Positions 20,059 through 29,979 are shown, counted from the first letter of the stretch. The stretch: 64,000 nucleotides of DNA from Peptostreptococcus sp. D1 (GCF_900112955.1 NZ_FONP01000004.1:62001-126000); one strand, 5' to 3'. A program made the numbers and translations. The notes: generated from the sequence alone by a model not told the origin.

Positions 20059-21492
20059 TTATTCTATATTATAAGCATCTATTTTATAATATAGTGTAGT
20101 TCTAGGAATATTAAGTATTTTGGCAGCCTTACTCTTGTTTCCCTTTGAAATTTCTAGTGCCTCTATAATCTTATTAATCTCCAAGCGTTTAATTGCTTCA
20201 TTCAGATCCATCGGATAAATTTCCATCTGTTTGTTTTTGTTTACGGAATCAAGAATATAATTCGGAATATCGTCAATATCAAGAGTCTTTTTAGATGTCA
20301 AGACAACCATATTTTCCACCGTACTCTTTAATTCTCTAATATTCCCCTTCCACTCGTGACGCTCAAGCACCTTGAAAGCATCCTTGCTAATTTTTAAAAA
20401 AGGCTTATTGTTTTCCTTACATTGCCTTTCGAGAAAATAGTAAATTAATAAGCCTATATCTTCCTTTCTTTCTCTCAAAGGAGGCAGATTTATTTCTACT
20501 ACATCTAAATTATAGTACAAATCCTCTCTGAACGCTTCTTCTTCAACCATTTGAGCAAGATCCTTATTTGTGGCGGATATTATTCTTACATTAATAGTTA
20601 TTTCTTCTGTTCCGCCTATCCTTCTGATTTTTTTTTCTCTCATAGTTCTCAAAAGCTTAACCTGCAAATTTAACGGTAGCTCGCTTACTTCATCCAAAAA
20701 TACCGTCCCTCCATTTGCCAATTCAAATATTCCACTTTTGCCTGCCTTTACCCCACCACGAATAGCTCCCGGTGCTATACCAAAAAACTCACTTTCAAAC
20801 AATTCAGGGGGAATAGCACCACAATTAACAGGAACAAATGTACCTTTTCGCTCACTATACTTATGAATTGCCCTAGCAAATACTTCCTTTCCAGTACCAC
20901 CTTCACCCATAATCAATATTGAGCTATTTGTTTTGGCAACCTGCTTGGCAATATTTTTTGCCTTCACAATAGCCCTATTCTTACCTAGTATCTTGTCAAA
21001 ATTATTCATTGATAGTGATTTCACTTCATTTTCTAAGAATTTGATTTTTTCTCTCGTAGCTTCTAGCTCTTTTGATAATTCATTGGCATCTATTATGTCA
21101 ACCTCTGTACATATAACCCCAACAAATTCATCTTCGTAATAAACTGGATTTGCGTACACATATCCATATAGCTCCTGATCTTCAAAATCATGCTTTTGAC
21201 TATAATATACATCACTCATAGCAACCTTTGTATTCAACACTCTCTCGGATATTGTATCTTCCAAAAAGTCGCTCATCTTTCTTCCCAGCATCTCGGAAGC
21301 AGGAATATTGTATCTCTCCTCCATAAAGGAATTCCATAAAATGACCACTCCATTTACATCAATCATCGAAATACCCTCATTTATTTGTTGAGTTATATTC
21401 AATAACGATTTAAATTTATCCAGCAAAATATCATGATTTTTGTCTATTTCTTCATTTATTACCAATGGTAAATCAAACAATCCAATCCTCAC
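20059..21492 (-). CDS. prdR: PrdR, proline-responsive bEBP-type regulator
   Basis: 477-residue regulator. Domains: N-terminal PAS sensor (about 30-135), AAA+ domain (about 165-395; Walker A GEGGTGKE at 196-203, Walker B FLDEVSEL at 265-272), and a C-terminal Fis-type helix-turn-helix (NKSKAAKILNIPRTTLYYKI). Members activate sigma-54 promoters, and PrdR activates prd genes on proline. Odd point: the sigma-54 contact loop, normally GAFTGA, reads GAIRGG here (242-247). The start is a GTG; a TTG four codons on has better SD spacing, so the first residues are uncertain. Confidence 0.9.
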   Translation of the reverse strand: MRIGLFDLPLVINEEIDKNHDILLDKFKSLLNITQQINEGISMIDVNGVVILWNSFMEERYNIPASEMLGRKMSDFLEDTISERVLNTKVAMSDVYYSQKHDFEDQELYGYVYANPVYYEDEFVGVICTEVDIIDANELSKELEATREKIKFLENEVKSLSMNNFDKILGKNRAIVKAKNIAKQVAKTNSSILIMGEGGTGKEVFARAIHKYSERKGTFVPVNCGAIPPELFESEFFGIAPGAIRGGVKAGKSGIFELANGGTVFLDEVSELPLNLQVKLLRTMREKKIRRIGGTEEITINVRIISATNKDLAQMVEEEAFREDLYYNLDVVEINLPPLRERKEDIGLLIYYFLERQCKENNKPFLKISKDAFKVLERHEWKGNIRELKSTVENMVVLTSKKTLDIDDIPNYILDSVNKNKQMEIYPMDLNEAIKRLEINKIIEALEISKGNKSKAAKILNIPRTTLYYKIDAYNIE

Positions 21493-21838
21493 CTTTCACC
21501 AATAATATATTTATTACATTATATCAAAATATATATAAAATTGGTACTCAGGTAATCTTTTGTCGAACAAATTGACTTGTATCTTTGAACAATCATCTTG
21601 TTTAATCTAGTATATAAAGACAAAATTGCGCATAAATAAGCAGAATTTTTATTATTAATATTTTAACTTTCCTATTTTTACTTTAATTTTTCTCAATGTA
21701 ATGCTATAATATGCCTATCAGCAAACAAAAATGCTTTTTTGAAAATATAAAATATACAACAAACAAAACATATATACAACAACATACTGTATTATTAATT
21801 TAAAAATTTCAAAAAAATATTTTTAGGAGGGCATGACT
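21493..21838. other. Divergent regulatory region between prdR and prdC
   Basis: About 340 nt without coding potential. It must carry promoters for both genes. The best element seen is an extended -10 for prdC (listed separately). No sigma-54 GG-N10-GC element was seen on the plus strand. Confidence 0.6.
21702..21710 (+). promoter_or_regulatory. Extended -10 promoter element for prdC
   Basis: TGCTATAAT at 21702-21710 is a perfect extended -10 (TGnTATAAT), about 130 nt upstream of the prdC start. No convincing -35 is seen, which extended -10 promoters tolerate. Confidence 0.5.
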
Positions 21839-23161
21839 ATGTCAAATTTTATTCATCTATTATTAAAGCAAAATATTGGTGCAAAGAATACTCCAGTTGT
21901 TAAGGTTGGAGACGAAGTAAAAAGAGGCCAGCTAGTTGCTGATTTTGAAGGTCTTGGAGCGTATTTGCATGCAAGTGTAGATGGTAAAGTTACTGAAATC
22001 ACAGAAGATGAAATAGTAATTGAAGCAAATGAAGCTCAATCTGAGGATTATGTGAAGATTGAAAAGGGAGCAACAATAGCTGAAACTGTTAAAAATGCAG
22101 GTATAGTTGGTCTTGGTGGTGCTGGATTCCCTACTCATGTTAAGCTAGGAACTGATTTAGGTGGAACAGGATATGTACTATGTAATGCTGCAGAATGTGA
22201 ACCTATACTTTCCCATAATATGGAGCAGCTACTTGCTGAGCCTGAAAAGCTTTTGAGAGGTATGAAGCTATGTATGGAAGCATGTAATGCTGCGCATGGT
22301 GTTTTCGCATTAAAGGAAGTACATGAAAAAGAAATATTGGCAATGCAAAAAGTCGTAGAAGCCGATGGAGACAAGAGAATTACTGTCAAAGCAATGCCTG
22401 ACCTTTACCCAATGGGAGAAGAAAGAGCAGTAGTAAGAGAATGTCTTGGTATAGTTCTTGAAACAGATAAGCTGCCTTCTGCTGCAAATGCTGTTGTAAT
22501 AAATTCAGAAACTATGTGTGCAATAGCTGATGCTGTTGATGAATTAAAACCACTAATCGAAAAGAATTTGACTGTTGCAGGTTACTTAAATACTGCAAAT
22601 CAAATTGAAGTTTTTAGAAACGTTCCAATAGGTACAAAAGTTGGAGATTTAATCAATAGAGCAGGTGGATTGTTTAAATATGACAATTACGGTGAAATAA
22701 TAATGGGTGGACCTTTCACAGGAAAGAGCACTTCTCTTGATGCGCCAATAGTTAAAGCTACTGGTGGTATATTGGTTACAAAACCATATCCAAAGGATAC
22801 TAGAAAAATGGGTATTCTAGTATGTGCATGTGGTGGTAACGAAGATAGATTAAGAGAAATCGCTGGTTACATGGGTGCTGAGGTTGTAGGTGTTCAGAAA
22901 TGTAAGCAGGCCATTGAAGGAAAAGGTGGAGTTTTGAAATGCGAAAATCCAGGACATTGTCCAGGGCAGGCTGAAAAGATGCTTAACCTTAAGAAAGCTG
23001 GTGCTCAGACAGTTATCATTTCTAACTGTACTGACTGCACAAACACTGTAATGGGAGTTGCTCCAAAGATGAACATACCAGTATATCATGAAACAGACAA
23101 CATACTAGAAACAATGCATATTGAAAAAATTAGATTCTTAAAAGATGGTCAGAAAAAATAA
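21839..23161 (+). CDS. prdC: PrdC, RnfC-like electron carrier of proline reductase
   Basis: 440 residues. The N-terminal RnfC-like barrel/biotinyl-lipoyl-like region (VVKVGDEVKRGQLVADFEG) is followed by the NADH/FMN-type fold with GIVGLGGAGFPTHVKL and a SLBB-like segment. A Cys-rich end follows (VCACGG, CENPGHCPG, SNCTDCTN). In Stickland fermenters PrdC is thought to pass electrons from NADH or the Rnf complex to PrdB. No in-frame TGA is present, so this copy uses cysteine throughout. I start at the second ATG, 8 nt after AGGAGG; the first ATG is only 2 nt from it. Convergent with selB. Confidence 0.92.
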   Translation: MSNFIHLLLKQNIGAKNTPVVKVGDEVKRGQLVADFEGLGAYLHASVDGKVTEITEDEIVIEANEAQSEDYVKIEKGATIAETVKNAGIVGLGGAGFPTHVKLGTDLGGTGYVLCNAAECEPILSHNMEQLLAEPEKLLRGMKLCMEACNAAHGVFALKEVHEKEILAMQKVVEADGDKRITVKAMPDLYPMGEERAVVRECLGIVLETDKLPSAANAVVINSETMCAIADAVDELKPLIEKNLTVAGYLNTANQIEVFRNVPIGTKVGDLINRAGGLFKYDNYGEIIMGGPFTGKSTSLDAPIVKATGGILVTKPYPKDTRKMGILVCACGGNEDRLREIAGYMGAEVVGVQKCKQAIEGKGGVLKCENPGHCPGQAEKMLNLKKAGAQTVIISNCTDCTNTVMGVAPKMNIPVYHETDNILETMHIEKIRFLKDGQKK

Positions 23162-23185
23162 TTAATATTGACTTGACATTCAAGT

Positions 23186-23235
23186 AAAGTGACCCTTGGC
23201 GATAGTATAACGAATCGCTAGGGTCACTTTTTATA
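23186..23235 (+). terminator. Shared terminator of prdC and selB
   Basis: AAAGTGACCC and GCGAT pair with ATCGC and GGGTCACTTT, giving a stem of about 15 bp followed by TTTTT on the plus strand and a T-run on the other. It separates convergent prdC and selB. Confidence 0.88.
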
Positions 23236-23296
23236 ACCACTATAGATGTTTTTTACGATTAATATCGATTAATAAATTATTTTACGTACTTTCCTA

Positions 23297-25186
23297 CTAA
23301 TAGAGTATTCTCTTATTCTCTACTCTTTTAGTAATTTTCTTCTTATCAAAGCTTTCTAATATAAGCATACTAATCTTTCTGCTAGAATTCATCATATCTC
23401 TAAATTCACCAAGGCTTATTTCACCATTTTTATTAATATAGTCAATCAGTTTTTTCTTGGCTTTCTCATACAGCTCTGTAGCAATAATATTTTCATCATC
23501 CAAAAGCTCGAGCTCAGCACCTATCATGGAATCAAGCACGCTTTTTTTCTTTTTGTCATTTTTGCAAATATCTTCAATTGTAGATATATCTTCGTATCCA
23601 TTTTTATTTAATTCTGATAAAATCTGATTTTTTATTGAAATTTCCTCTTCATTCAACTCAACCTTGAAATCAAACAGAGAAACTGTATTATCAATTATCT
23701 TTATTTGACCATCAGCCTGTACCAGATCCAAAAATGAATCAATATCCTTAATTTTAAAGCTTGATTCTACCTTTGTGCCTGCTTCTTGCTTTGGCATACC
23801 TACTCTAAGATTATTTTCCTCATGATATTTTTTCAAAATTCTTAGAAGCTTACTCTTAAGTAATCTGTAGTATTCCTCATGAACTATTTTGCCGTTAATT
23901 TCTACAGTCTTATTTTCTGAACTCAATTCACTTAACAAATTCTCAATTCTCGCTTTATCAACGCCAACATATGCCATCATATCCTGAGTTTTGGGGAATT
24001 TATAAGAATTGTTTTTCAAATATATGTCCAAAATAAGCTTTTCATCTCCAGATTCCTTAATTCTCAAATCCTCTAATATTTTTTTTATATCCTTGTTGAT
24101 GCTATGCTTTACATTAGATACATCCACTATAACGCCTCCACCAATTGTGTCCATTGGCGAATAAGTCCTTATAACAAACGGATCCATCTTTTTACAAACA
24201 ATCCTTTCTTCAAGTCTCAATTGGACGAAGCCTTCATCTCCAGCCTTCATATTTTCATTTTCCAATGGTACCGCCCTACACAAAATTTCTTTTGTTCCGT
24301 GATAAAGCTTTAATCTATCCCAATTTTCAAGCTTGCATCCTTCGTGATTCAACAATTTAATTTTCACATCAAGCATCATTGATTCCAGCATTGAATCAGA
24401 TGCCGCAAGAATATCTCCTCTTTCGATGTCGTTTACCCTTACACTAGAAAGATTGATTGCCGTTCTCTGACCTGCATAAGCTAAATCTACATTCTCACTA
24501 TGAACTTGGATATTTCTTACTACAACCTTTTTGCGACTAGGGTAAATTTCAAGCTCATCATTAACCTTTATTATACCTTCAATAATAGTCCCAGTTACAA
24601 CTGTTCCAAATCCTTTTATTGAAAATACCCTATCGATATTTAAACGAGGAGGAAGCGTTGTATTTTTTTCTTCAACTTCTTCACTCATCTCATCAAGCTT
24701 TTCTATTAATTCTGGAATCCCCCTTTTTGAAAGAGAATCTACCCTCAACACCTCTACTCCATCAAGAAAGGTACCTTTTAGCCCCTCCTTTATATCATCT
24801 TCAGCCAGCTCCAGCATCTCATCATCGACCATATCACATTTTGTCATAACTACAAGACCTTTTTTTATTTTTAAGTACGAAAGAATATCAATATGCTCTA
24901 TCGTCTGCGGCATCATTCCTTCATCTGCTGCGACAACCAAAACAACCATATCCAAACCAGAGGCACCTGCCAACATATTTTTTATGAATTTTTCATGCCC
25001 TGGAACATCAACTATTCCAACTCTTTTTCCACTAGGAAGATCAAAATACGTAAATCCCAGATTGATCGATATTCCTCTTTTTTTCTCTTCTTCCAACGTA
25101 TCTGTTTCTCTTCCAGTCAATGCCATGATTAGACTGGTCTTACCATGATCTATATGACCAGCAGTACCAACAACAATATGCTTCAT
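23297..25186 (-). CDS. selB: Selenocysteine-specific elongation factor SelB
   Basis: 629-residue EF-Tu-like GTPase that brings Sec-tRNA to UGA codons marked by a SECIS hairpin. G1 GTAGHIDHGKTSL, G3 DVPGHEKFI and G4 TKCD are clear. The C-terminal 250 residues are the winged-helix repeats that bind mRNA (ending ISMLILESFDKKKITKRVENKRILY-like helices). It begins 9 nt after the selA stop with a GGAGG SD. Its local clients are prdB and selD. Confidence 0.96.
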   Translation of the reverse strand: MKHIVVGTAGHIDHGKTSLIMALTGRETDTLEEEKKRGISINLGFTYFDLPSGKRVGIVDVPGHEKFIKNMLAGASGLDMVVLVVAADEGMMPQTIEHIDILSYLKIKKGLVVMTKCDMVDDEMLELAEDDIKEGLKGTFLDGVEVLRVDSLSKRGIPELIEKLDEMSEEVEEKNTTLPPRLNIDRVFSIKGFGTVVTGTIIEGIIKVNDELEIYPSRKKVVVRNIQVHSENVDLAYAGQRTAINLSSVRVNDIERGDILAASDSMLESMMLDVKIKLLNHEGCKLENWDRLKLYHGTKEILCRAVPLENENMKAGDEGFVQLRLEERIVCKKMDPFVIRTYSPMDTIGGGVIVDVSNVKHSINKDIKKILEDLRIKESGDEKLILDIYLKNNSYKFPKTQDMMAYVGVDKARIENLLSELSSENKTVEINGKIVHEEYYRLLKSKLLRILKKYHEENNLRVGMPKQEAGTKVESSFKIKDIDSFLDLVQADGQIKIIDNTVSLFDFKVELNEEEISIKNQILSELNKNGYEDISTIEDICKNDKKKKSVLDSMIGAELELLDDENIIATELYEKAKKKLIDYINKNGEISLGEFRDMMNSSRKISMLILESFDKKKITKRVENKRILY

Positions 25187-25195
25187 ATATCCTCC

Positions 25196-26647
25196 CTATT
25201 TTTCCAGTAATATATTTTCAATTTCTTTTGCTATATCTTCAAATTGAGATTCAAAAATAGTTCTGCAATCCAACACATATTTTTCATCATAAACCCTTGC
25301 GATAATATGAGATTTTGACAATCTTAGAGCCTCCTCAAATTTATTTAAGCTCATAGCTTTTGTTTTTATGACCACTGCAAATGAATCCAATTCCTCAGTA
25401 GGCATAGATCCACCACCAACCTGACCAACACATTTTTCAATATATAATTCAAGTCGTTCAGACAATCCACAGTTTGAGTTTTCAAGCCTTGTTCTAATTT
25501 GATTATATAGCTTTTTTGCTTTTTCTTCAATCTCGTCTATTGTATATGTCAGCATTCTCAATGTAGGTATTTCCTTCACAGCTCTTTCTTCATCAAGATA
25601 GAGGCGCAGTGTTGCCTCTAATGCTGCAATTGTCATTTTATCAACTCTCAATGCTCTTGTAAGCTGATTTTTCTTCATTTTTTCGATGTATTTCTTCTTA
25701 CCGACAATAATACCAGCCTGAGGACCTCCTAGCATTTTGTCACCACTAAAGCTTACAATATCTACACCCCTTTTTAAAGAATCATTTACTGTTGGCTCGT
25801 AAGTCATACCATACTTTGACAAATCTACAAAAACTCCGCTTCCCAGGTCTTCAACAACAGGAATATTGTATTTATCACCCATTTCTCTCATTTCTTCTAA
25901 TGACACACTCTCAGAAAAACCGACTATTCTATAGTTACTCGTATGAACCTTCATCAATACCTTTGTATTTTCATTTATGGCATCCTCATAGTCTGAGTAA
26001 TGTGTTTTGTTTGTAGATCCAACCTCTATCAATTTTGAACCACTAAGCGCCATAATGCTCGGAATTCTGAACGCTCCACCAACTTCAACCAACTCGCCTC
26101 TTGAAACAATTGCTTCTCCACCTTTTGCAAGTGTACTTAGCACCAATAATACTGCAGCAGCATTGTTATTAACAACCAACACAGCCTCTGCACCTGTAAT
26201 CTTTTTTATCATATCTGCCAAATGCGAATATCTCGATCCTCTTGCACCTTTCTCAATATCATATTCTAGATTTGAATATCTGGAAGCTATATCCCACAGC
26301 TCATCCTTTATCGATTCACTCAACAAGGATCTACCTAAATTTGTATGGACAACTATACCTGTTGCATTTATCACTTTCTTTAATGAAAGCTCAAACGACT
26401 TATTAGAAAGGAATATAGCTCTATTGACCACATCCTCATTACTTAGTTCAAAATTCTCCACAATCCTATCATCAAGTGAAATAATTTTTTTTCTGTAATA
26501 CTCAATTGCTTCTCTAACAGAGTCAACCACTGTACTTCTAGGTATTTTAGCAAACACTTCTTCAATCTTTTTCTCATTTAATATCTCGTCAACTGAAGGT
26601 AATTTTGCAAATAAACTTCTCTTATTCTTTGTTTTACTTTCGCTCAT
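25196..26647 (-). CDS. selA: L-seryl-tRNA(Sec) selenium transferase
   Basis: 483-residue PLP enzyme that converts Ser-tRNA(Sec) to Sec-tRNA(Sec) using selenophosphate. The PLP lysine is in [16 protein letters not shown], and the N-terminal LPSVDEILN and [15 protein letters not shown] are typical. The start is the ATG with GGAG at 9 nt rather than a GTG one codon upstream. It lies between selD (32 nt upstream) and selB. A bacterial SelA normally acts as a decamer. Confidence 0.96.
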   Translation of the reverse strand: MSESKTKNKRSLFAKLPSVDEILNEKKIEEVFAKIPRSTVVDSVREAIEYYRKKIISLDDRIVENFELSNEDVVNRAIFLSNKSFELSLKKVINATGIVVHTNLGRSLLSESIKDELWDIASRYSNLEYDIEKGARGSRYSHLADMIKKITGAEAVLVVNNNAAAVLLVLSTLAKGGEAIVSRGELVEVGGAFRIPSIMALSGSKLIEVGSTNKTHYSDYEDAINENTKVLMKVHTSNYRIVGFSESVSLEEMREMGDKYNIPVVEDLGSGVFVDLSKYGMTYEPTVNDSLKRGVDIVSFSGDKMLGGPQAGIIVGKKKYIEKMKKNQLTRALRVDKMTIAALEATLRLYLDEERAVKEIPTLRMLTYTIDEIEEKAKKLYNQIRTRLENSNCGLSERLELYIEKCVGQVGGGSMPTEELDSFAVVIKTKAMSLNKFEEALRLSKSHIIARVYDEKYVLDCRTIFESQFEDIAKEIENILLEK

Positions 26648-26679
26648 CACTTATTCTCCAATGTTTAATTTTCTATAAT

Positions 26680-27732
26680 CTAATAAACTATTACAAATTT
26701 ATCTTCTTTTTCTACTACCTCTCCCACTATTTCTGCACAAATTGATCCATTTTCTAGCATATCCTTGCACATATCCTCTGCATATTTAGCAGGCAATGAC
26801 ACTAGCAATCCACCAGACGTTTGAGGATCATGTAAAATATCCGAAAGAGCCTCCTCTATATTTTCTGATATGATTACATCATCCTGTACATATCCCATAT
26901 TTTTGTAAGCACCCTCTGGAATAATTCCCATTCTTGCAAAATCTAATGCCTGATCCATGATTGGAATAGCCTTTGAGTCTAGCCTTATTGTTACATTTGA
27001 TGCCTTCGCAACCTCCAATGTGTGCCCAAGCATTCCAAAGCCCGTAATATCTGTAGCAGCATTTACTGGAAACTTTTTAAAGCTCATTGCAGCATACTTG
27101 TTAAGATGTGACATCACAGTAGTCACATAATCTGCAATCCTACTATCCACCAAGCCAGGCTTCATGGCTGTATTCATAATACCTACACCCAATGGTTTTG
27201 TCAATATCAACTTATCGCCAGCTTTTGAAGTAGAATTAGCAAGCACCTTATCTGGATGAACAACTCCCGATACCGATAACCCGTATTTTGGCTCCTTGTC
27301 ATCAACAGTGTGTCCACCGACTAATAAGCACCCACTTTCATTCACTTTATCCGCCCCTCCTCTAAGTATTTCACCTAAAATCTCCATATCATGACAGGCT
27401 GGAAAGCAGACTATATTCATTGCAACAGTTGGCTCACCACCCATTGCATACACATCTGACAATGCATTAGCTGCTGCGATTTGACCAAACATATATGGAT
27501 CATCTACCATCGGTGTAAAGAAATCCAGAGTCTGTATCAGTGCAATATCATCTGTCAGCTTGTATACTGCCGCATCATCAGCAGTGTCTAATCCAACTAT
27601 TAGGTTTTTCATTTTATCACTAGTATTTTGGGGTAATTTCGAAAGAACTGAAGCCAGCTCTTCTGGTCCTATCTTAGCTGCTCAACCACCAGCACTTGTC
27701 ATATCTGTCAATTTCAATATCTCTTTTGCCAT
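26680..27732 (-). CDS. selD: Selenide, water dikinase, itself a selenoprotein
   Basis: Makes selenophosphate from selenide and ATP. Conventional reading starts at MKNLIVGLD, but the frame extends 40 codons upstream through an in-frame TGA at 27682-27684 to an ATG with a good AAGGAG SD. The extension reads MTSAGG-Sec-AAKIGPEEL, the active-site loop of SelD, with selenocysteine at residue 17, where E. coli SelD has Cys17. Full length is 350 residues. ATP/Mg-binding GLDTADDAAVY and AGDKLILTKPLGVGI follow. Confidence 0.96.
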
Positions 27733-27822
27733 TTTTTCTCCTTTATCGCTTCTATTTTCTAATATTATTTCAATTCTCTAATATTATTTCTAAAAATTAT
27801 TATATTTTATAATTATAAATTA

Positions 27823-27859
27823 TTATCAATGACAGTAATCTCAATTTTTATCAATGACA
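27823..27859. repeat. 12-bp direct repeat upstream of selD
   Basis: TTATCAATGACA occurs at 27823-27834 and 27848-27859 (25-nt period), about 100 nt before the selD start. A second pair, TCTAATATTATTTC at 27758-27771 and 27777-27790, lies in the expected 5' leader. Function unknown; the first pair could be a regulator site. Confidence 0.5.
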
Positions 27860-27881
27860 ATACCTTTAAATTAACTAGAAA

Positions 27882-27910
27882 GGGGACAATATCAAATGAC
27901 AATATCCCCT
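27882..27910 (-). terminator. Hairpin ending the ornithine cyclodeaminase transcript
   Basis: Minus strand GGGGATATTG pairs with TATTGTCCCC (two wobbles/mismatches inside) and is followed by TTTC. The T-run is short, so termination may be partial and could let transcription run into selD-selA-selB. Confidence 0.5.
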
Positions 27911-27931
27911 CAAAACTCAACTATTAATAAA

Positions 27932-28918
27932 CTATACTTGCTTTCCAACACCTTTTTCCACAGCCCTTTTATAGATTAATTCTCCTGTCACCAAATCTTG
28001 AACACTTATTCCTACAGATTTGAAAACTATTATTTCATCATCATTTTCTCTTCCGATTAGCTTTCCATTTATAAAATCGCCAATATCTCCTGTAAATCTA
28101 TCTTCAGAAATTATTCCGTTTTTTAAAGGCGTAATAAAACAGCCTGCCTCCGACAAAACTGCATCCTTTGAGTCGAAATATATTTTGTCAGCCTTCAATA
28201 ATGTCTTTTCATCTATTTCATGCATGGCTGGCGTATATGAACCAATCCCACTTATCAAGGCTCCTTTTTTAATTAAATCACCATCGATTACAGGAACCTC
28301 CGAAGTAGTAGCTAGAACAATTATATCCGCACCATCCAAAGCACTTTCTCTGTCGCTAACAGCAACTATTTTTATCAAATCAGTTCCATATTTTTTAATC
28401 ATTTTGTCTACAAACTTCACTCTATTATTCTTGTTTCTACTATATACCCTAATTTCTTCAATCGTATCACAAGCTGATAAAATTGCATCAAACTGCGACT
28501 CTGCCTGTCCACCTGTACCAAACAAACAAGCTATTTTCGACCCTTTTCTACCAAAAAGACTTATTGCAGCACCTGTTGAAGCACCTGTTCTCAATTCTGT
28601 TACATAGGTTCCGTCCAATATAGCTTTCAATATACCAGTTTTATCATCGACCAGCATTACTGTTCCAGAAATAGAAGGAAGTCCATGCTTATCATTATTT
28701 GGAAACACTGAGACAGCCTTCAATCCAGCAACACCCAAATCTCCAACATATCCAGGCATAAATAAAATATTACCCTTCTCTGATTTGGATTCAAAATTAA
28801 TCCTCAAAGGTGATTCACCCTTACCATCACTAAAAACAGAATAAGCAATCTTATCAGCCTCAATTGCATCCCTCATATCAAAAACATTTTTTATATCGTC
28901 TCTATCTAAGAAAAGCAT
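27932..28918 (-). CDS. Ornithine cyclodeaminase/mu-crystallin family protein
   Basis: 328-residue NAD(P)-dependent enzyme of the OCD family: substrate loop LRTGASTGAAISLFG, Rossmann motif ACLFGTGGQAESQ, and GIGSYTPAMHEID. Members convert ornithine to proline plus ammonia or reduce cyclic imines such as pyrroline-2-carboxylate. Next to prd and sel genes an ornithine-to-proline role is attractive, since it would feed proline reductase, but substrate residues cannot settle it. The start at MLFLDRDD has GGGAGG 7-8 nt upstream. Confidence 0.85.
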   Translation of the reverse strand: MLFLDRDDIKNVFDMRDAIEADKIAYSVFSDGKGESPLRINFESKSEKGNILFMPGYVGDLGVAGLKAVSVFPNNDKHGLPSISGTVMLVDDKTGILKAILDGTYVTELRTGASTGAAISLFGRKGSKIACLFGTGGQAESQFDAILSACDTIEEIRVYSRNKNNRVKFVDKMIKKYGTDLIKIVAVSDRESALDGADIIVLATTSEVPVIDGDLIKKGALISGIGSYTPAMHEIDEKTLLKADKIYFDSKDAVLSEAGCFITPLKNGIISEDRFTGDIGDFINGKLIGRENDDEIIVFKSVGISVQDLVTGELIYKRAVEKGVGKQV

Positions 28919-28999
28919 ACTATATCCTCCCATTAATAAATCGTAATAATTACTTTAATTATACCATATCGATAATAACAATCCAATTATTTTAAATTT

Positions 29000-29761
29000 C
29001 TAATTCACTCCTATATATTCTTTCATATTTTCAAATTTTTTATCACCAATTCCACTTACTTTTTTTATATCCTCGATTTTTTCAAATTTGCCCAGTTTTT
29101 CTCTATAGTCTATTATTTTTTGTGATGTCGCCGGTCCAACTCCTGGTATTTTTTCTAGCTCTTCTGGAGCTGCAGTATTTATGTTTACCTTTAAACTACT
29201 CGTATTATCATTATTTTTCTGTAAAGAACTCCCAGAATCTCTTTCAAAATTATGGTTTTCCCCACCGACATTTCCCGGCACGACAGACTGCTGATTGCTT
29301 TCCTGCTCCCCTACAATCGGAATAACATAGTGTTGCCCATCCTCTAATATCATCGCTAGGTTTATCTTATTATAATCCGCATCCTTTGATAAGCCCCCCA
29401 ACTTTTTCACTGCATCGTCTAACCTACTGCCCATTTTTAAGGATATTACACCTGGATTTGAGATTGCCCCTGTAATATAAACTGTAATATCTTTGTCTAA
29501 TGTCTTACTGCTATTCTCTTTTTTAACAATATCATTCTGAGAACTGTCGCTTTGACCTTCAAATCTCAAAGCTTCATCATGGCTTTCATTTGATGAATTG
29601 ACCCCATGCCCTTCAATCAAATATCTGTTCCCAAAAACCGAATTTAGTTGTGGAAAAATTATCTTTATCAACACTATTGTCAATATTAGACCAGTCAAAA
29701 CAACTTTTTTCACACCTATTTCTACAATCTTATCTTTAATCATTTTTTTGTATCTTTCCAT
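29000..29761 (-). CDS. comEA: ComEA-type DNA-binding protein (SLBB plus helix-hairpin-helix)
   Basis: 253 residues: one N-terminal membrane segment (about 18-36), a polar linker, an SLBB domain (DITVYITGAISNPGVISL), a second low-complexity linker, and tandem helix-hairpin-helix motifs (NINTAAPEELEKIPGVGPAT; IEDIKKVSGIGDKKFENM). It is expected outside the membrane binding DNA during transformation. No other com genes are nearby. The ATG of MERYKK is preferred because an upstream GTG lies inside the SD. Confidence 0.88.
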   Translation of the reverse strand: MERYKKMIKDKIVEIGVKKVVLTGLILTIVLIKIIFPQLNSVFGNRYLIEGHGVNSSNESHDEALRFEGQSDSSQNDIVKKENSSKTLDKDITVYITGAISNPGVISLKMGSRLDDAVKKLGGLSKDADYNKINLAMILEDGQHYVIPIVGEQESNQQSVVPGNVGGENHNFERDSGSSLQKNNDNTSSLKVNINTAAPEELEKIPGVGPATSQKIIDYREKLGKFEKIEDIKKVSGIGDKKFENMKEYIGVN

Positions 29762-29946
29762 AGTAAACCACACCTCTTTTTTGTATTATTAATATTATAG
29801 ACACAAAGAAATGATTTTTAATTATTCTTGTGGAATTTTTTTCAAGCTTTATGGTATACTAGAAAGTAGTACTGTATTGAACTAATATTTAAATTTATTT
29901 TTTGAAAATATAGTACGAAATTAAACTATTTATTATTTTTCTTGGA

Positions 29947-29979
29947 AAGGAGCAGATATCAAATTATCTGATTATTTAT
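29947..29979 (+). promoter_or_regulatory. Split ribosome-binding site with hairpin between SD and start of dacA
   Basis: AAGGAG (29947-29952) is 27 nt from the dacA ATG, too far for normal initiation. The 18 nt in between begin with CAGATA and end with TATCTG (29953-29970), a perfect 6-bp stem with a 6-nt loop, followed by ATTATTTAT. Folding the hairpin places the SD 9 nt from the ATG. Confidence 0.7.

Noticed and set aside
21839-23161. Selenocysteine in PrdC
   Set aside because: Some PrdC proteins may contain Sec, but no in-frame TGA occurs in this gene; the C-terminal redox motif uses Cys.
26680-27732. selD starting at the internal Met (27612)
   Set aside because: This would remove the active-site loop; the upstream ATG has a proper SD and the intervening TGA sits at the catalytic position.
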